From CAZEAP01 sp964510315 (GTDB taxonomy: Bacteria; Planctomycetota; Brocadiia; SM23-32): 64,000 nt of DNA. Shown here piece by piece: positions 40,971 through 49,182 of this stretch (position 1 is the first letter of the stretch; the number at the start of each line of letters is the position of its first letter). The stretch spans positions 124,001 through 188,000 of the forward strand of contig CAZEAP010000002.1 in the NCBI GenBank assembly GCA_964510315.1, written 5' to 3'. The position numbers and the translations under genes are program-made. Below the pieces are notes generated by a model. That model was not told the origin of the DNA. It was given only the letters and a program-made list of their open reading frames with translations, and did not search any database.

Positions 40971-41214
40971 TGCTCTGTAGAAATGATGGGTGATCCGGCC
41001 GAGCACCGGCTCCCGATGTCCTCCTGAGCGAGCGCACTTTCAGCGAGCGAAGAATCTCGCCGTTTGGTCATGTGCAGATGGCCGGCCGGAGCGGGGAAGT
41101 ACGGCGTCGCAAAACGGCGAGATGCGTTCGGCGCCTGAAGAGAAGGCGCCTCAGCATGACGGCGCGGCAGACGCCGGACCGATTGGAGTGCCGACGGATG
41201 CTTTCTACAGAGCA
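40971..41214. repeat. MITE-like dispersed element, copy C
   Basis: A 244-bp element with perfect 13-bp terminal inverted repeats, TGCTCTGTAGAAA (40971-40983) and TTTCTACAGAGCA (41202-41214). Module L (about 41015-41064) and inverted module R (41113-41160) are as in copy A. It lies 20 bases behind the -35 box of the aroF promoter and just beyond the folK stop. No transposase is encoded. The gap 40683-41235 is fully explained by this element and the aroF leader. Confidence 0.8.
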
Positions 41215-41235
41215 CCTTGATGTCGGTTTTGTGCT

Positions 41236-41748
41236 TTACGTCTCTCCGGGGTTCTTCTTGGCGTTGGGCCGCTCTTTTAGCTCCCGGAGCAGCCGGCGCA
41301 CCGTTTTGTCCAGCACGGGATGGACGGCCTCCGGGGCGATCTTGCGGAGAGGCCCCAGCACGAACCGCCTCTCGTGCATCCGGGGGTGGGGTATCCGGAG
41401 ATCGGGCTGATCGACGATTCGTTCTCCGTACAGGAGAATGTCGAGGTCCAGTGTACGCGGGCCCCAGCGTACCGAGCGCTCCCGGCCGAATTGCTCCTCC
41501 ACCTCCTGCAGGACTTCAAGGAGTTCTCGCGGGGACAGAGGGGTGCGCACCCTTGCGGCAGCATTCAGGTACCTCGGCTGGGGCGGGCCGACCGGCTCGG
41601 TTTCCTGGAACGGCGAGACCTCGACCACCTCGATGTCCTCGCGTCGACGCAACGCCTCAAGTGCCCCCCGCAGGTTGGCCGCCCGGTCTCCCAGGTTGGA
41701 GCCGAGGCCGATGTATACCACGGTATATCCGGGTTCGCGGTCGCTCAC
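41236..41748 (-). CDS. folK: 2-amino-4-hydroxy-6-hydroxymethyldihydropteridine pyrophosphokinase
   Basis: A 170-residue HPPK, which transfers pyrophosphate to the pterin in folate synthesis. It has YIGLGSNLGDRAANL, the FQETEPVG substrate loop and the signature RWGPRTLDLDILLYG followed by PHPRMHERRFVL. GTG at 41748 is preceded by GGGGAG; the open frame extends upstream without similarity. It is on the minus strand, downstream of nothing obvious, and the MITE-like copy C follows it. Confidence 0.93.
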   Translation of the reverse strand: MSDREPGYTVVYIGLGSNLGDRAANLRGALEALRRREDIEVVEVSPFQETEPVGPPQPRYLNAAARVRTPLSPRELLEVLQEVEEQFGRERSVRWGPRTLDLDILLYGERIVDQPDLRIPHPRMHERRFVLGPLRKIAPEAVHPVLDKTVRRLLRELKERPNAKKNPGET

Positions 41749-41838
41749 GGGTGGTTCTCCCCTGAGGGTCGGAGTTTTGGACACCCCGTCACGTGGGAAC
41801 GCATGCCAGGCGGCGGGCGCGCAGAAACACTGCTCGGA

Positions 41839-41867
41839 TTGCGCGCAGTGGGCTTTGCTGATATCAT
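41839..41867 (+). promoter_or_regulatory. Promoter of the H-protein-like/asd operon
   Basis: TTGCGC (41839-41844) and TATCAT (41862-41867) are 17 bases apart, about 44 bases before the GTG at 41911. It lies in the intergenic space between divergent folK and the H-protein-like gene. Confidence 0.5.
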
Positions 41868-41910
41868 AGGCGTTCTTGTGGCGGTTGCGCCAGTTGAGGG
41901 AGGTGGCGGT

Positions 41911-42315
41911 GTGATTCTGGAGGACCTGTTCTACACCGAAGACCACGTGTGGGTCCGCCCCGAGGAGGAATGGGTGGAGATCGGCGTGGCCGAACCTTTG
42001 ATACGGAAGCTGGAGCCGCTGGTCTCCATCGACATGCTGCAGGCGGATGACGCCATGAAGTCGGTGGTGCCGTTCGCCGAGCTGGAGGGGATCGGAGAGA
42101 CCCGGCAGCTCTACCCCCCGGCGGAGACCCGCATCCTCGAGGTGAACGAGGAGCTGCTGTGGGACCACGGCAAACTGGTGGAGGACCCCTACGGGGATGG
42201 CTGGCTGATGCGCGTGGAATCGCCCGAAACCTCGGAACTGCTGCACCTGATGACCGCCACCGCGTATCACGACTTCTGCGTCGAAGACCTGGGAGAGGAT
42301 TTCGTAGATGAGTGA
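41911..42315 (+). CDS. Degenerate glycine-cleavage H-protein-like protein lacking the lipoyl lysine
   Basis: A 134-residue protein with the GcvH fold pattern: FYTEDHVWVRPEEEWVEIG at the N-terminus and ILEVNEELLWDHGKLVEDPY with GDGWLMRVE near the end. In true H-proteins the motif E-S-V-K-A carries the lipoylated lysine; here the aligned residues read EGIGETR, with Gly62 at the lysine position, so it cannot be lipoylated there. GAGGGAGGTG precedes the GTG start. The last eight bases overlap the asd start, suggesting coupled translation. Its role is unknown; a scaffold or regulatory role is inference. Confidence 0.8.
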   Translation: MILEDLFYTEDHVWVRPEEEWVEIGVAEPLIRKLEPLVSIDMLQADDAMKSVVPFAELEGIGETRQLYPPAETRILEVNEELLWDHGKLVEDPYGDGWLMRVESPETSELLHLMTATAYHDFCVEDLGEDFVDE

Positions 42316-43330
42316 AGGTCGCTACAGAGTCGGAGTGGTGGGTGCCGGCCTGGTCGGGGAGCGCCTGGTCCGGGTGTTGGAGGACCGCGGATTCCCGTTG
42401 TCCGAACTCCGTATTATGGCCACCTCCACCCGCCGCCAACAGATCGGCGGGCAGGAGAGACAGGTCATCGAAGCCTGCGAGGAGGCGTTCGAAGGCCTGG
42501 ACATCGCCCTGTTCGCGGGCACGGAAGGAGAGAGCGGAGCCAGTCAGCTCTACGGCTGGAGCGCCGTGGAGAAGGGCGTTCTCGTGGTGGACAACGGCAG
42601 CGACTTCCGCATGGACGAGCGCGTGCCGCTGATCATCCCGGAGGTCAACCCGGAGGCCATGCGCCGGCACCAGGGGTTCCTCGCCAACCCCAACTGCAGC
42701 ACCATCCAGATGGTCGCCGTCCTGGCGCCTCTCCACCGCGCGGCCGGACTCAAAAGGGTGGTGGTCAGCACTTATCAGGCCGTCAGCGGCACCGGTCGGT
42801 CCGGGGTCCGTGCTCTGCGACAGCAGCGGCAGGCGGCCGCCGAGGGAGGCGAACCGGACCTGGGGCCGTATCCACACCCCATCTATGACAACGCCCTCCC
42901 CCAGGTGGGCAGCCTGCGCGAGCGTTATCCCGGCTATTACAGCGAAGAGATCAAGATGATCGAGGAGACCCGGAAGATCCTCGAGCTGCCCGAACTTCCG
43001 GTGACCGCCACCTGCGTCAGGGTGCCCGTCGAGAACAGCCACAGCGAGGCGGTGAACGTGGAGTTCGAGCGGGAAATCTCAGCCGTGGAAGCCCGCAGGC
43101 TGCTGGGCCAGACCGACGGGGTGGTGGTGATCGACGCTCCGGAGGATTCCAGCTATCCCCTGGCGGCGGCGGCCACCGGAAAATACCCGGTCTACGTCGG
43201 CCGGCTCCGCGAGGACCCCTCCCGGAAGAACGCCCTGGACCTGTGGTGCGTCTCGGACAACCTCCTGAAGGGGGCGGCGCTGAACACCGTCCAGATCGCG
43301 GAGAAAGCCATCGAGATGGGCCTGGTCTGA
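42308..43330 (+). CDS. asd: Aspartate-semialdehyde dehydrogenase
   Basis: A 340-residue enzyme reducing aspartyl phosphate to aspartate semialdehyde for lysine, threonine and methionine synthesis. It has an NADP-binding VGVVGAGLVGERLVRVLE, catalytic Cys in NPNCSTIQM, and STYQAVSGTGRSGV. The ATG overlaps the end of the H-protein-like gene. The family length is normal. Confidence 0.95.
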   Translation: MSEGRYRVGVVGAGLVGERLVRVLEDRGFPLSELRIMATSTRRQQIGGQERQVIEACEEAFEGLDIALFAGTEGESGASQLYGWSAVEKGVLVVDNGSDFRMDERVPLIIPEVNPEAMRRHQGFLANPNCSTIQMVAVLAPLHRAAGLKRVVVSTYQAVSGTGRSGVRALRQQRQAAAEGGEPDLGPYPHPIYDNALPQVGSLRERYPGYYSEEIKMIEETRKILELPELPVTATCVRVPVENSHSEAVNVEFEREISAVEARRLLGQTDGVVVIDAPEDSSYPLAAAATGKYPVYVGRLREDPSRKNALDLWCVSDNLLKGAALNTVQIAEKAIEMGLV

Positions 43331-43445
43331 GGCGTGGCAATCCCCGCAACATCTTCCACCCGGACCCGAGGGAACCGGCGGGGGTATTCCATCCGTCCCG
43401 CGGCCGGGACACCAAAAGGCACTGCAACACCGCGGAGGCCTGCTG

Positions 43446-44507
43446 ATGGATGATCTACAGGAGAAAGTCTTCGGCTGCCTGGCCGCCAGCCAGATCGGCT
43501 CGGCCATGGGCGCACCCGTGGAGGGCTGGGACTGGCGACGGATACAGTCGGAACACGATTACCTGGACCGGTTCCTGGCGTACGAGCACTACGGCAACGG
43601 CTGGATGCGAGAGCCGGGAACCACCGAGGACGGCATCGAGCGCCAGCGCATGTTCCTGCGCGCCATACGGAGGGCCGGCGGCCGCATCGGCCCGGAGGAC
43701 GTCGCCGCCGTGTGGCGGGGAGAAGTCGACCTCGATCAAGCGGGCTGGTGCATGGAGCCCTTCGATCGCCGCCTTATCGGTCTGGCGCGGGCGGGCGTCC
43801 CCGCCGTCAGGATAGGCGGATTCAGTCCCTACACCAACCTCGTCTCTCTCTCCCGGTCCTGCCACCCCATCGGGCTGATCAATGCGATGGACCCGGATGG
43901 AGCATGGGAGGACGTCCACCGGGTCGGGCTCGTGCTGCAGGCGCCGCTCGGGAACGGGCTGGACTGGGCCGGTCTGGTGGCCGCCGTCATCGCGGAGGCC
44001 TGCCGGCCGGAAGCTGACTTCGAGGGCGCCCTGGAGGCGGGCCTCTCCTACGTCGGAGCTGGCATTCGGGACGAAGCCGAGCGTGCGCTGGAAGTCGCCG
44101 CGGAAGCCGCCGAGCCCCTTGACATGCGACAGACGTTCGAACGCTTCTACGCCGGTCACGGCATCCCCTACGCTGCCAGCTACGCCAACGAGGTGGTCTC
44201 CAAGGCGCTGGCGGTGGTCTGGGCCACCGAAGGGCGGCCGAAAGAGGCGGTGCTGACGGCGGTGAACTTCGGACGCGATACCGACTGCCTGGCCGCCGTG
44301 GCCGGGGGCATAGCTGGCGCGGTGTCCGGAGCCGACGATCTGCCCGAAGGGTGGATCGATCAGTTGGACAAAGCCACCGAAGCCAACCCGCACACCTGCC
44401 TGCGTTTGACGTTGCGGGAGATGGCGGAGATAGTGACCGAAGGACTGCGCTCCGAGATGCGGCGTGCGGCGGAGCGCGCCGACGAACTCGGTGGTTCGCT
44501 TGGCTGA
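43446..44507 (+). CDS. ADP-ribosylglycohydrolase family protein
   Basis: A 353-residue all-helical protein. The N-terminal LAASQIGSAMGAPVEGW and C-terminal NFGRDTDCLAAVAGGIAGA match the magnesium-site motifs of the DraG/ARH family, which hydrolyses ADP-ribose linkages. Such proteins are abundant in planctomycete-like genomes, where many act on nucleoside or sugar substrates. No DraT-like partner is nearby. A PPC-domain gene follows 24 bases downstream. Confidence 0.85.
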   Translation: MDDLQEKVFGCLAASQIGSAMGAPVEGWDWRRIQSEHDYLDRFLAYEHYGNGWMREPGTTEDGIERQRMFLRAIRRAGGRIGPEDVAAVWRGEVDLDQAGWCMEPFDRRLIGLARAGVPAVRIGGFSPYTNLVSLSRSCHPIGLINAMDPDGAWEDVHRVGLVLQAPLGNGLDWAGLVAAVIAEACRPEADFEGALEAGLSYVGAGIRDEAERALEVAAEAAEPLDMRQTFERFYAGHGIPYAASYANEVVSKALAVVWATEGRPKEAVLTAVNFGRDTDCLAAVAGGIAGAVSGADDLPEGWIDQLDKATEANPHTCLRLTLREMAEIVTEGLRSEMRRAAERADELGGSLG

Positions 44508-44531
44508 GCTACTTAGAGGGAAGGAGCCGAC

Positions 44532-44966
44532 GTGGACATCATAGACGGTCTGAAGGCCGAAGAACTCATCTGCGTTTACATGGAACGGGGCGATGACTTC
44601 CACGAATGCATCGTGAAGGCCGCCGAGGAACTGGACATAGGGACGGGCGTCATCGTCAGTGCCATCGGCACCTTTGACCGCGCCCGCATTCACCACATCG
44701 TGCACACCGATTTCCCGGCCGAAGACAAATTCGTGACCGTCGAGGGGCCCGTCGAGCTGTGCTCGGTGGACGGCATAATCGCCGACCATCAACCCCACAT
44801 GCACGTCACCATGGCCCTGAGGGGTGATGAACTCCTCGCCGGTCACCTGGAGCCCGGCTGTCGGGTGCTCTATCTTGCCGAGGTGATGATCGCCCGGCTC
44901 TCCGGCCCCGAACTGATCCGGGACACCCATCCCGAACACGGCACGCCGCGGTTGCGCGCCAGATGA
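44532..44966 (+). CDS. PPC-domain (DUF296) protein
   Basis: A 144-residue protein of the plants-and-prokaryotes-conserved domain, a trimeric alpha/beta fold. Landmarks are GTGVIVSAIGTFDRARI and the histidine-rich DHQPHMHVTMALRGDELLAGHL, a candidate metal site. In plants the domain is linked to AT-hook DNA binding, but bacterial members are stand-alone and of unknown role. GGGAAGGAG precedes the GTG start. Probably co-transcribed with the ADP-ribosylglycohydrolase gene. Confidence 0.85.
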   Translation: MDIIDGLKAEELICVYMERGDDFHECIVKAAEELDIGTGVIVSAIGTFDRARIHHIVHTDFPAEDKFVTVEGPVELCSVDGIIADHQPHMHVTMALRGDELLAGHLEPGCRVLYLAEVMIARLSGPELIRDTHPEHGTPRLRAR

Positions 44967-45014
44967 GAGACGCTCACCTGAGCTGAAGGGACGTTCCGTC
45001 GGCCGGGGGCAGCC

Positions 45015-46259
45015 ATGACTCAGGACCTGATCCGGGGGCTTCTGCCCCTCTCTTCGGTCCCGCGCGAATACCGACAGCGGGGCTACCGTCACGCGGCGAG
45101 CTGGGTGTTTTACGGCATCTTCTTCGCCGTTGTGCTGGGACAGGGCAGGTTCGTCATCCGGCAGCTGGGCGGCAGCGCGCTCCAGACGGTGCTTCTCAGC
45201 ATAGGGCAGGGCCTGCCGCTGCTGCCGGCGGTGCTCTGGGTGCCGTTCGTGGAGCGCCGCAACCCGGTGCGCCTGACGGGTCTTCTGCTGGCTCTCGGCG
45301 GGACGATTCTGCTTTTCACCGGCCTGGCCGACACGCCCTGGTCACTCTCGATTATCCTCACCGTCGGGCTGATGCTCACCACGCTGTACCGGCCGGTACT
45401 CGGCACGGCGCTTCGGCAGATTTACCCGCAGAAGTGGCGCGGCAAGCTGATGAGCCTTCCCAGCACGGTGGACATGCTGGTGCGGGGACTTGTCCTTGCG
45501 GGTTCGGGGTGGATGTTGACGGCGGCCCTGGGCACTTATCGCGTGCTTTTCCCGGCCGCCGGGCTCTCACTGATCGTCGGGGCACTGCTTTTCCGGGGCA
45601 TCAGCGGCAGCCGCGGTGTCCGACGGGACGAAGCCGCGTCCTCAGGGATTGACAGGATGAAGGGGGCCGTGCGGCAAACGGGCGGCAACCGCCCGCTGTT
45701 GGTCAGCCTGGTGGGCTACTTCCTGGTTGCCAGCGGCGGTGTGCTCTACGGGAACGTGCTTCCCCTGTTCGCCAGCGACGAGATCGGTCTGACCCCTCAG
45801 CAATGGGGCTGGGCCCTGGCGGGATACCTCGTCGCCATAGTGATCAGCCTGTGGCTCTGGGGCCGATTCCTGGACCGCTTCGGCGCGCCGCTGACAATGG
45901 TGCTCTGCTGGACGGCCATGGGCCTGGCCATGGGTGCGCTCTTCTTCGTGCGCACCTGGCATCCGTTCCTCGTACTGGTCACCGTGCGGGGACTGTTCAT
46001 GTCCGGCAACATGCTGGCCTTCTTCCCCCTGGTAATGCATTTCACGGACTCCGATGACACCATGCGGGGTATGGGGCTTCACTTCTCACTGTGGGGGCTC
46101 CGTTGGGTCACCATGCCGCTCGTGGTGGCCTGGGTGGTGGACGGGGGCCTATGCCCGATGGAGTACCTCTTCCTGGCCAGTCTGGCGCTGACCGGTCTGG
46201 GGGTGTTCACCATGACGCGGGCGTGGTGGCGTGACCGCACGACTCAGCCCGCCGAGTAA
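45015..46259 (+). CDS. MFS transporter
   Basis: A 414-residue membrane protein with about twelve hydrophobic segments. Charged cytoplasmic loops contain PFVERRNPVRLTG and LWGRFLDRFGAPLTM, the latter matching the central MFS motif. It may be in the same transcript as the two preceding genes (49-base gap). The substrate is unknown. The following 206 bases (46260-46465) show no feature. Confidence 0.85.
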   Translation: MTQDLIRGLLPLSSVPREYRQRGYRHAASWVFYGIFFAVVLGQGRFVIRQLGGSALQTVLLSIGQGLPLLPAVLWVPFVERRNPVRLTGLLLALGGTILLFTGLADTPWSLSIILTVGLMLTTLYRPVLGTALRQIYPQKWRGKLMSLPSTVDMLVRGLVLAGSGWMLTAALGTYRVLFPAAGLSLIVGALLFRGISGSRGVRRDEAASSGIDRMKGAVRQTGGNRPLLVSLVGYFLVASGGVLYGNVLPLFASDEIGLTPQQWGWALAGYLVAIVISLWLWGRFLDRFGAPLTMVLCWTAMGLAMGALFFVRTWHPFLVLVTVRGLFMSGNMLAFFPLVMHFTDSDDTMRGMGLHFSLWGLRWVTMPLVVAWVVDGGLCPMEYLFLASLALTGLGVFTMTRAWWRDRTTQPAE

Positions 46260-46465
46260 TGGCCCCGTTCAGGATGCCCCCTGGCGTGTTCCGTTCCCGT
46301 GCTCCTGCCGAGGCGTCGCTCCTTCAGGCGCCGGCTGCATCTCGTTGTCCTGTGACGTCGCAGCTTCCGGTTCCCCCGGTCTTTACCGCTCTCCGTCGCA
46401 GCCTTCAAGCGCCTTGATCCACCCTCCGAATGCGCACGGCGGGCTCCCGTCCGATGGAGCCGTTC

Positions 46466-47494
46466 TCACAGCGGCCAGGGACCGGCCAGGATGCGGGCCA
46501 GCCGGGGATGTTCGAATATGGCGGCGTTGACCAGCGCGCCGAAGGCCGCCGCGGCGTCCCTTGCCTCAGAAAGAGGACCTTCCGGCCCACCCCAGATATC
46601 CTTCAGTTCCTTTCGGAGGACCGCCTTGAGTTCCTCGGACGACATCTCGTCCAGCTCTTCTTTCAGGTGCTCCATGATCTGGAGGAACTCCTGGCTGTCC
46701 AGCCAGATGCCCCGGCAGGAAGGGCACCAGTCGATGATGACCTTCGTCTCACCAAAAGCGGCCGAGAGCATCTGCTGGTCGGCGCATTGCGGACACGACC
46801 GGTCGCTCTCGGTGAAGTGGGCGGACTCGATCCCTTCGATCTCGTCGTCCAGCCAGCGCAGCGAAGGACTCTCCCTGTCCTTCAGCCGGCGCAGGCGTTC
46901 GGCGTCGAGCCAGATTCCTTTGCAGCGCGGACAGCCCTCGAACTCCACCCCGTAGGCGCGGTAGCGGGCCAGGTCGGCCCCGCAGGCCGGGCACGGCTCG
47001 TCGGTCTCATCGCAACGTTCGGCCTCCCGCAGCGGAGGGGGGTCCACTTCCACGGCCTGCTCCCCGGCCGTCGGTTTAAGCCTCTTGCGCCAGTAGGGCA
47101 GATGCATTCGGTCGAGGAACCGCGAGAAGCCTTCGCCGCGGACCGGCATGATATCTTTCAGCTCGCGGTTGATCAGCTCCAGTTCTGGACCGTCCAGCCA
47201 GAAGCCCTCGCAGTTCGGGCAGCGGTCCAGCACGATGTCACCGGCTCCGAGGAACCGGACCTTCTCCAGACCGACCCCTTCGCAACGGGGGCAGGTCCTC
47301 GGTCTTTCGGGCTGTTCGGCCGGCTCGGCGGAGGAATACTCGATGCTGCCTTCCACGTCGGCGGCCATTTTGTCCAGTTCTCCGGCGTCCAGCCACAGGC
47401 TGCCGCAATGCGCACAGACGTGGCAGGAAATACGGTCGCCGCGGCTGATGACGGTCTGATCGACCATTGCCGTGCCGCAGTTCAGGCACTCCAT
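46466..47494 (-). CDS. Four zinc-ribbon (zf-TFIIB) domain protein
   Basis: A 342-residue protein made mainly of four zf-TFIIB domains, each Cys-x2-Cys then Cys-x2-Cys-x-G-x-W-L-D (ECLNCG...CAHCGSLWLD; CPRCEG...CPNCEGFWLD; CPACGAD...CPRCKGIWLD; CPQCAD...CPSCRGIWLD). The linkers are charged and the C-terminus helical. Single-domain versions are common and poorly understood; four in one chain is unusual. It probably binds Zn2+, and an RNA-polymerase or nucleic-acid role is only inferred from the fold. The ATG at 47494 follows AAAGGAAC. Confidence 0.8.
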   Translation of the reverse strand: MECLNCGTAMVDQTVISRGDRISCHVCAHCGSLWLDAGELDKMAADVEGSIEYSSAEPAEQPERPRTCPRCEGVGLEKVRFLGAGDIVLDRCPNCEGFWLDGPELELINRELKDIMPVRGEGFSRFLDRMHLPYWRKRLKPTAGEQAVEVDPPPLREAERCDETDEPCPACGADLARYRAYGVEFEGCPRCKGIWLDAERLRRLKDRESPSLRWLDDEIEGIESAHFTESDRSCPQCADQQMLSAAFGETKVIIDWCPSCRGIWLDSQEFLQIMEHLKEELDEMSSEELKAVLRKELKDIWGGPEGPLSEARDAAAAFGALVNAAIFEHPRLARILAGPWPL

Positions 47495-47692
47495 GGCGGT
47501 TCCTTTGCACAGTGTGTGTCCCTGGGGAGTGTAGCGGGGCAGGGCGGCTCGGTCAAGCCGCCTTGAGGCGGCAGCCTGCAGGCCGGCGGCCACACTACAT
47601 CTTGCTCCCGTGCCTCCTAATCTGCGAGCCGCCGCTGCGCCGACGCGAGGGCGAAAACGGGGACCGGATGCGGAGCAGTGTTGAAGGCCGGC

Positions 47693-47888
47693 TCACACGT
47701 TGTCGGGCGCCTCTTCGTAGTCCGGGAAGGCGCCGATCAGCCGACGCACAAGCTCCATCTGGCCGAGGTGGTAGCCGTTGTGGTCCGCCACCCCACTTGA
47801 TCTCGGCGTACAGGTCGGTTTCGGGATGCTCGACCAGCTCGGCCATCGCCTCGGGAAGGGGCTTTCTGAACCCCCGGCAATTCAGAAG
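47693..47888 (-). pseudogene. DinB-family protein remnant
   Basis: The minus strand encodes two pieces of a DinB/YfiT-like C-terminus in different frames: AMAELVEHPETDLYAEIKWG in one, then VADHNGYHLGQMELVRRLIG ending at a stop at 47693-47695. The metal-binding ADHNxYHLGQ motif is intact, but the connecting segment (normally about ten residues ahead of it) is missing and the frame shifts near 47793. The upstream three-quarters of the gene is absent. It is a decayed gene within the 457-base gap 47495-47951; nothing else is seen there. Confidence 0.7.
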
Positions 47889-47951
47889 ATAGGGCCGCTC
47901 ACGTGTTCCCCTGATAGGTTTCGGTCTCTGCGGGGACACGCGTCCCCCTAT

Positions 47952-48980
47952 CTACTCTTCTTCATCCCGGGAACGCTTTTTCTTCGCCAGTTCCTGCATG
48001 TCGATGACAGAATCCGTCTCATCCACGATCTCCGCGCCGAGGAGCGTTTCGATAAGGTCCTCCAGCGTGACCAGACCCTCCAGAGCACCGTACTCGTCGA
48101 CCACCATGGCAATGTGCTCGTCTTCGCCGAGCATTTGCTTGAGGGCGCTGCCAACTGTTGCGAGTTCGGGGAGGAACATCACGGGACGCCGCAATCCGCC
48201 GACCGGGTCGTTCCCTTGTCCGCGCACCGACGCCCGGTAGATCTCGAAGCGCGGCACGTAGCCCTTCACGCGCTCCGGCAGTTCCTCGTAGACCGGAATC
48301 CTGGAGAAGCGGAAGGGCATGTGGCGGGCGATCGCCTCATCTACCGTGGTCTCTTCCGGCAGTGAGAACATGACGGTTCGTGGCGTGAGAACGCGTGAGA
48401 GGCGTATGTCGGGCAGGGCAAGCACGTTCGACATGACCTCATGTTCGTGCTGCTCCAGGGCGCCTGTCGTGCGGGCGAGCCGGAGCGTTCCCTTTACCTC
48501 GACCCGTCTGACTACACCCCCCTCTACGTAACCCAACCGACGCTTGATCGATTGTACGATTATCACCAGCGGCAGGCACGCCAGGACCATGGTCCGCGTC
48601 GCGTATGCCGTGAAGCCGGCCAAACCGCGGCTGTGCGCGGCGCCGAGCGTCTTGGGTATGATCTCGCTGACGAAGAGGATCGACAGCGTCATCACTGCGG
48701 TAGCGATGCCGGTGGCGGCGCCGCCGCCGAACACGACGGCCGCCTGCGCCCCAACCCCGGCCGCGCCGGCCGTGTTGGCAATGGTGTTCACTGTCAGGAT
48801 GGCCGCCAGAGGCCGGTCAATGTTCTCCTTCATGTGTTTCAGCAAGGCTCCCGCGCGAGAGCCCTGTTGCGCCAGAGCTTCCACGTAGCCCTCGGGCACA
48901 CTCAGGAGTGCGGCCTCGAGCATAGAGCAAACGAACGAAATACCAACCGCGAGCAATCCGTAGAGTATCAATAGCTCCAT
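47952..48980 (-). CDS. CNNM/CorC-type membrane protein with CBS pair (hemolysin-like)
   Basis: A 342-residue inner-membrane protein. An N-terminal DUF21/CNNM transmembrane domain (first 160 residues, with VNTIANTAGAAGVG and SEIIPKTLGAAHSR) is followed by two CBS motifs (TPRTVMFSLPEETTVDEAIA; VDEYGALEGLVTLEDLIETL) and an acidic end. The family is linked to magnesium or cobalt efflux and homeostasis. The C-terminal CorC-type domain is absent, so it is a short form. No clear ribosome site precedes the ATG at 48980. Confidence 0.82.
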   Translation of the reverse strand: MELLILYGLLAVGISFVCSMLEAALLSVPEGYVEALAQQGSRAGALLKHMKENIDRPLAAILTVNTIANTAGAAGVGAQAAVVFGGGAATGIATAVMTLSILFVSEIIPKTLGAAHSRGLAGFTAYATRTMVLACLPLVIIVQSIKRRLGYVEGGVVRRVEVKGTLRLARTTGALEQHEHEVMSNVLALPDIRLSRVLTPRTVMFSLPEETTVDEAIARHMPFRFSRIPVYEELPERVKGYVPRFEIYRASVRGQGNDPVGGLRRPVMFLPELATVGSALKQMLGEDEHIAMVVDEYGALEGLVTLEDLIETLLGAEIVDETDSVIDMQELAKKKRSRDEEE

Positions 48981-49098
48981 AATGAGCCGGTCACCCCCGT
49001 CGTGAAGCGAATTCTGCTCCTTCAACACCCCAGAATCCAACCTACCACGATCGTGTGAATGCCTCAACCATCGGGCCCACGCCAGTGTGGCGCGAGGG

Positions 49099-49126
49099 TT
49101 GCCCGGCGCTCGGCGGTCGGTATAAT
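49099..49126 (+). promoter_or_regulatory. Promoter of the UroD-like gene
   Basis: TTGCCC (49099-49104) and a perfect TATAAT (49121-49126) are 16 bases apart. An in-frame ATG at 49141 lies near the expected start, but the ATG at 49183 has the better ribosome site. Confidence 0.55.
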
Positions 49127-49182
49127 CTTCTTTCCGCCGGATGGCGGATCAGCGGGTGACTTCTGCCGGCAGGAAGGACGCG

